A stretch of 64,000 bases of DNA from Bifidobacterium saguini DSM 23967 (GTDB lineage: Bacteria > Actinomycetota > Actinomycetes > Actinomycetales > Bifidobacteriaceae): assembly GCF_000741715.1 (NCBI RefSeq), contig NZ_JGZN01000017.1, positions 1-64,000 of the forward strand, in the 5' to 3' direction. The translations under genes were made by a program, and so were the position numbers. The notes below the pieces were generated by a model. The model ran no database searches, was not told where the DNA came from, and saw nothing but the letters and a program-made list of their open reading frames with translations. Positions 62,253-64,000 of this stretch are shown here, one piece after another (the stretch's first letter is position 1; each line of letters begins with the position of its first letter).

Positions 62253-64000
62253 ATGCGTCGAAACCTTATTGAAATGATGGTCGGCGCGATTGCCGCCTTT
62301 GCATTGATTGTGCCAGCTGCGCCGGCTGTGGCGCTTGGCAATCCGGCTGGTTCAGTTGCGGATACTTCGGTGGATGGTATTACGCAAGTCGCTAAAACCC
62401 ATACGCCGCAAACCGGTGAGCAGCAGTTTAAGGTTGCAGTTGATTCCAGTGGCGCCGATGATGATGGCATTCAACCGTATTCACTGGATGATGATTCGGA
62501 GGGACAATCCGGATCTTCAGATGGGTCTCTCACGGCATCCGCTGACCTTTCTGGGCTTGCTACCGTAGGTGTGACTTGGCAACAGCAGGATATGGACAAT
62601 CCGGACGATGCCCCTACCTATCAGTTGCGTTATTTGACTGACGGAACTTGGAGCGACTGGGTTGAGCTACCCTCGTATGACGAAGACGCTGGTGAGATGG
62701 GCATAAGTCCTTCCTATTATGTGGGCAATGCTACCCAAGCGGAGGCGAAACTTACACCAAAGAATGGTCAGCGGATTACTGAAGCGAAGCTCATTACCGT
62801 TGATTCCGGGTATTCCGTAGCTGGCAGTTCACAGACCAGTGCATATGCAGAGCAGAGTCAGAATAACGCTGCAGCTACATCGCATACTACGCAATCTGCA
62901 GTAGAGCGCAACAGTACTCGGTCATCACTGCAGACCGCCGCTGCAGTCACGGCTACTGGCACTATTCACACCCGTGAAGAATGGTGGGTGGCTGGCAATC
63001 CGGCTATGGATTGGCCGCCTGAGCGCGTGGCGAATTGGAAGGGCGCAATCGTCCATCACACGGTAGATCGTAACGATTATTCCCAAGCTGAAGTGCCATC
63101 TATGATTAATGGCATCTATGTATACCATAATGTCACTCGAGGTTGGGGAGACATTGGATACCAGCTCATCGTGGATCGATTCGGCGGCATTTGGGAAGGC
63201 CGCGATGAAGGTGTTGCGAATCAGATTGTTCCTGGCAGCCAGGTGGTGGGTGCGCAAGCTCGAGGATTTAACTATGATACGTTCGGCGTCTCTATGCTGG
63301 GCAGCTATCATCTCAATGTGGCGCCTACAGATGCGCAGATTAAGTCTGTTGCCGCTGCAATCGCTTGGGAATTTGACGCTGTCGGTATCACTGACCCATA
63401 TGGAACGTTTGAATACAAGGGCACTCAAGCGCGTATTACCGGACATGGTGATCAGTCGCATTGGAGCGCAGACGGCGCCAACCGCACCACATGCCCTGGG
63501 CAGCAGGTATGGGCGAAAATGGGAGCAATTCGCGATTATGTGAAGAGCTATCTCAAGGGCGTATCCAGTTTGCCTAAGGTGAACCTTGCGGATGGCTCAT
63601 ATTATGTGAATTCCGTTGCAAAGAATTCTTCGAGTGTAGAGATTGCTGAAGGTAGCGCAGACGATGGTGCGGTGACGCAATTGCATTCCGCCTCAGGAAA
63701 AGAGAACCAGCAGTTCGCATTTAAGAAGCAGTCTGATGGCAGCTATGTGATTGCGAATAAGGCATCTGACAAAGTACTGGATGTGGCCAATGGGGTAGCT
63801 TCGGATGGTGCTCAAGTTCGCCAATGGGCGGAGAATGACAGCGCGGCACAGCATTGGTTCATTCGTGATTCTGGTGCAGGTTGGTATCTGCAGTCTGCAT
63901 TAGGCAATTATGTATTGGATTTGGCCGGGGGCTCAACTGCCGATGGTACGGTAGTTCGACTGTATACGCCCAACAGTACGTCGGCGCAGAAATTTGTATT
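62253..64000 (+). CDS. Secreted PGRP-type amidase with ricin repeats (partial)
   Basis: Open from ATG 62253 to the window end (582 codons and two bases, no stop). Signal peptide (about 1-30, AIAAFALIVPAAPAVALG). A Ser/Asp/Gln-rich region leads to an amidase_2/PGRP domain (about 245-430): the zinc ligand in VHHTVDRNDYS (His268/269), a YHNVTRGWGDIGYQ stretch, and GHGDQSHW and TTCPG. Ricin-type repeats start near residue 450 and are close relatives of those in the neighbouring gene. It cleaves the amide between MurNAc and L-Ala, by family. The 3' end lies beyond the window. Confidence 0.9.
   Translation, partial: MRRNLIEMMVGAIAAFALIVPAAPAVALGNPAGSVADTSVDGITQVAKTHTPQTGEQQFKVAVDSSGADDDGIQPYSLDDDSEGQSGSSDGSLTASADLSGLATVGVTWQQQDMDNPDDAPTYQLRYLTDGTWSDWVELPSYDEDAGEMGISPSYYVGNATQAEAKLTPKNGQRITEAKLITVDSGYSVAGSSQTSAYAEQSQNNAAATSHTTQSAVERNSTRSSLQTAAAVTATGTIHTREEWWVAGNPAMDWPPERVANWKGAIVHHTVDRNDYSQAEVPSMINGIYVYHNVTRGWGDIGYQLIVDRFGGIWEGRDEGVANQIVPGSQVVGAQARGFNYDTFGVSMLGSYHLNVAPTDAQIKSVAAAIAWEFDAVGITDPYGTFEYKGTQARITGHGDQSHWSADGANRTTCPGQQVWAKMGAIRDYVKSYLKGVSSLPKVNLADGSYYVNSVAKNSSSVEIAEGSADDGAVTQLHSASGKENQQFAFKKQSDGSYVIANKASDKVLDVANGVASDGAQVRQWAENDSAAQHWFIRDSGAGWYLQSALGNYVLDLAGGSTADGTVVRLYTPNSTSAQKFV

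Overview
This window reads as chromosomal DNA of a high-GC Gram-positive gut bacterium, almost certainly a Bifidobacterium and most likely B. longum or a close relative. That is an inference from the 23S-5S end, the codon use, the density of LacI-family regulators with sugar ABC and GPH transporters, and the gene order. No search was run.

Layout. 1-700: end of an rRNA operon (23S 3' end, 5S). 703-3215: small housekeeping-type genes (CxxC protein, nitroreductase, DUF4235 protein, histidine phosphatase). 3216-9670: a CUT1 sugar ABC importer (binding protein, divergent LacI regulator, two permeases, DUF624 protein) with several LacI-type operators. 9789-13147: two divergent amino-acid permeases around a perfect inverted repeat. 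13661-18000: MarR regulator plus a heterodimeric ABC exporter. 18244-20782: ApbE-like protein and a GPH transporter. 20911-25378: tRNA-Ala, rsmI, two small overlapping genes and metG. 26165-27602: DUF559-type protein and a 56-residue membrane ORF. 27746-38112: a glycan locus (orphan binding lipoprotein, 1351-residue multidomain GH2 enzyme, two GPH transporters, a LacI regulator with an unusual linker). 38130-43970: TatD nuclease, Kup potassium transporter, class II amidotransferase, HD hydrolase. 44077-46694: FtsX-like permease with an ABC ATPase that has lost its P-loop. 47084-64000: an envelope region with an LCP ligase, polytopic membrane proteins, a decayed AbiE toxin-antitoxin locus, a CsbB/YfhO-like glycosylation pair, an AAA ATPase, and two secreted peptidoglycan hydrolases carrying ricin-type lectin repeats. 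The second hydrolase runs off the window end.

The main theme outside genes is intergenic structure. Many gaps hold locally duplicated elements whose paired arms change together while a core stays fixed. The strongest are a 102-bp tandem pair before metG (23268-23470), an element placed just after the stop codons of two sugar-transporter genes (8672-8790 and 34978-35093), three copies of a switch-like GGCTCCCCTC element, and a TGGCAA box repeated every 10 bp in front of the GH2 gene and again before the 56-residue ORF. These could be small RNAs, structured 3' UTRs or mobile palindromes. The covariation is visible by eye, but function is not proven.

Start sites were moved from the longest reading frame where a Shine-Dalgarno sequence, signal peptide or overlap argued for it. 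These choices are noted in the entries.
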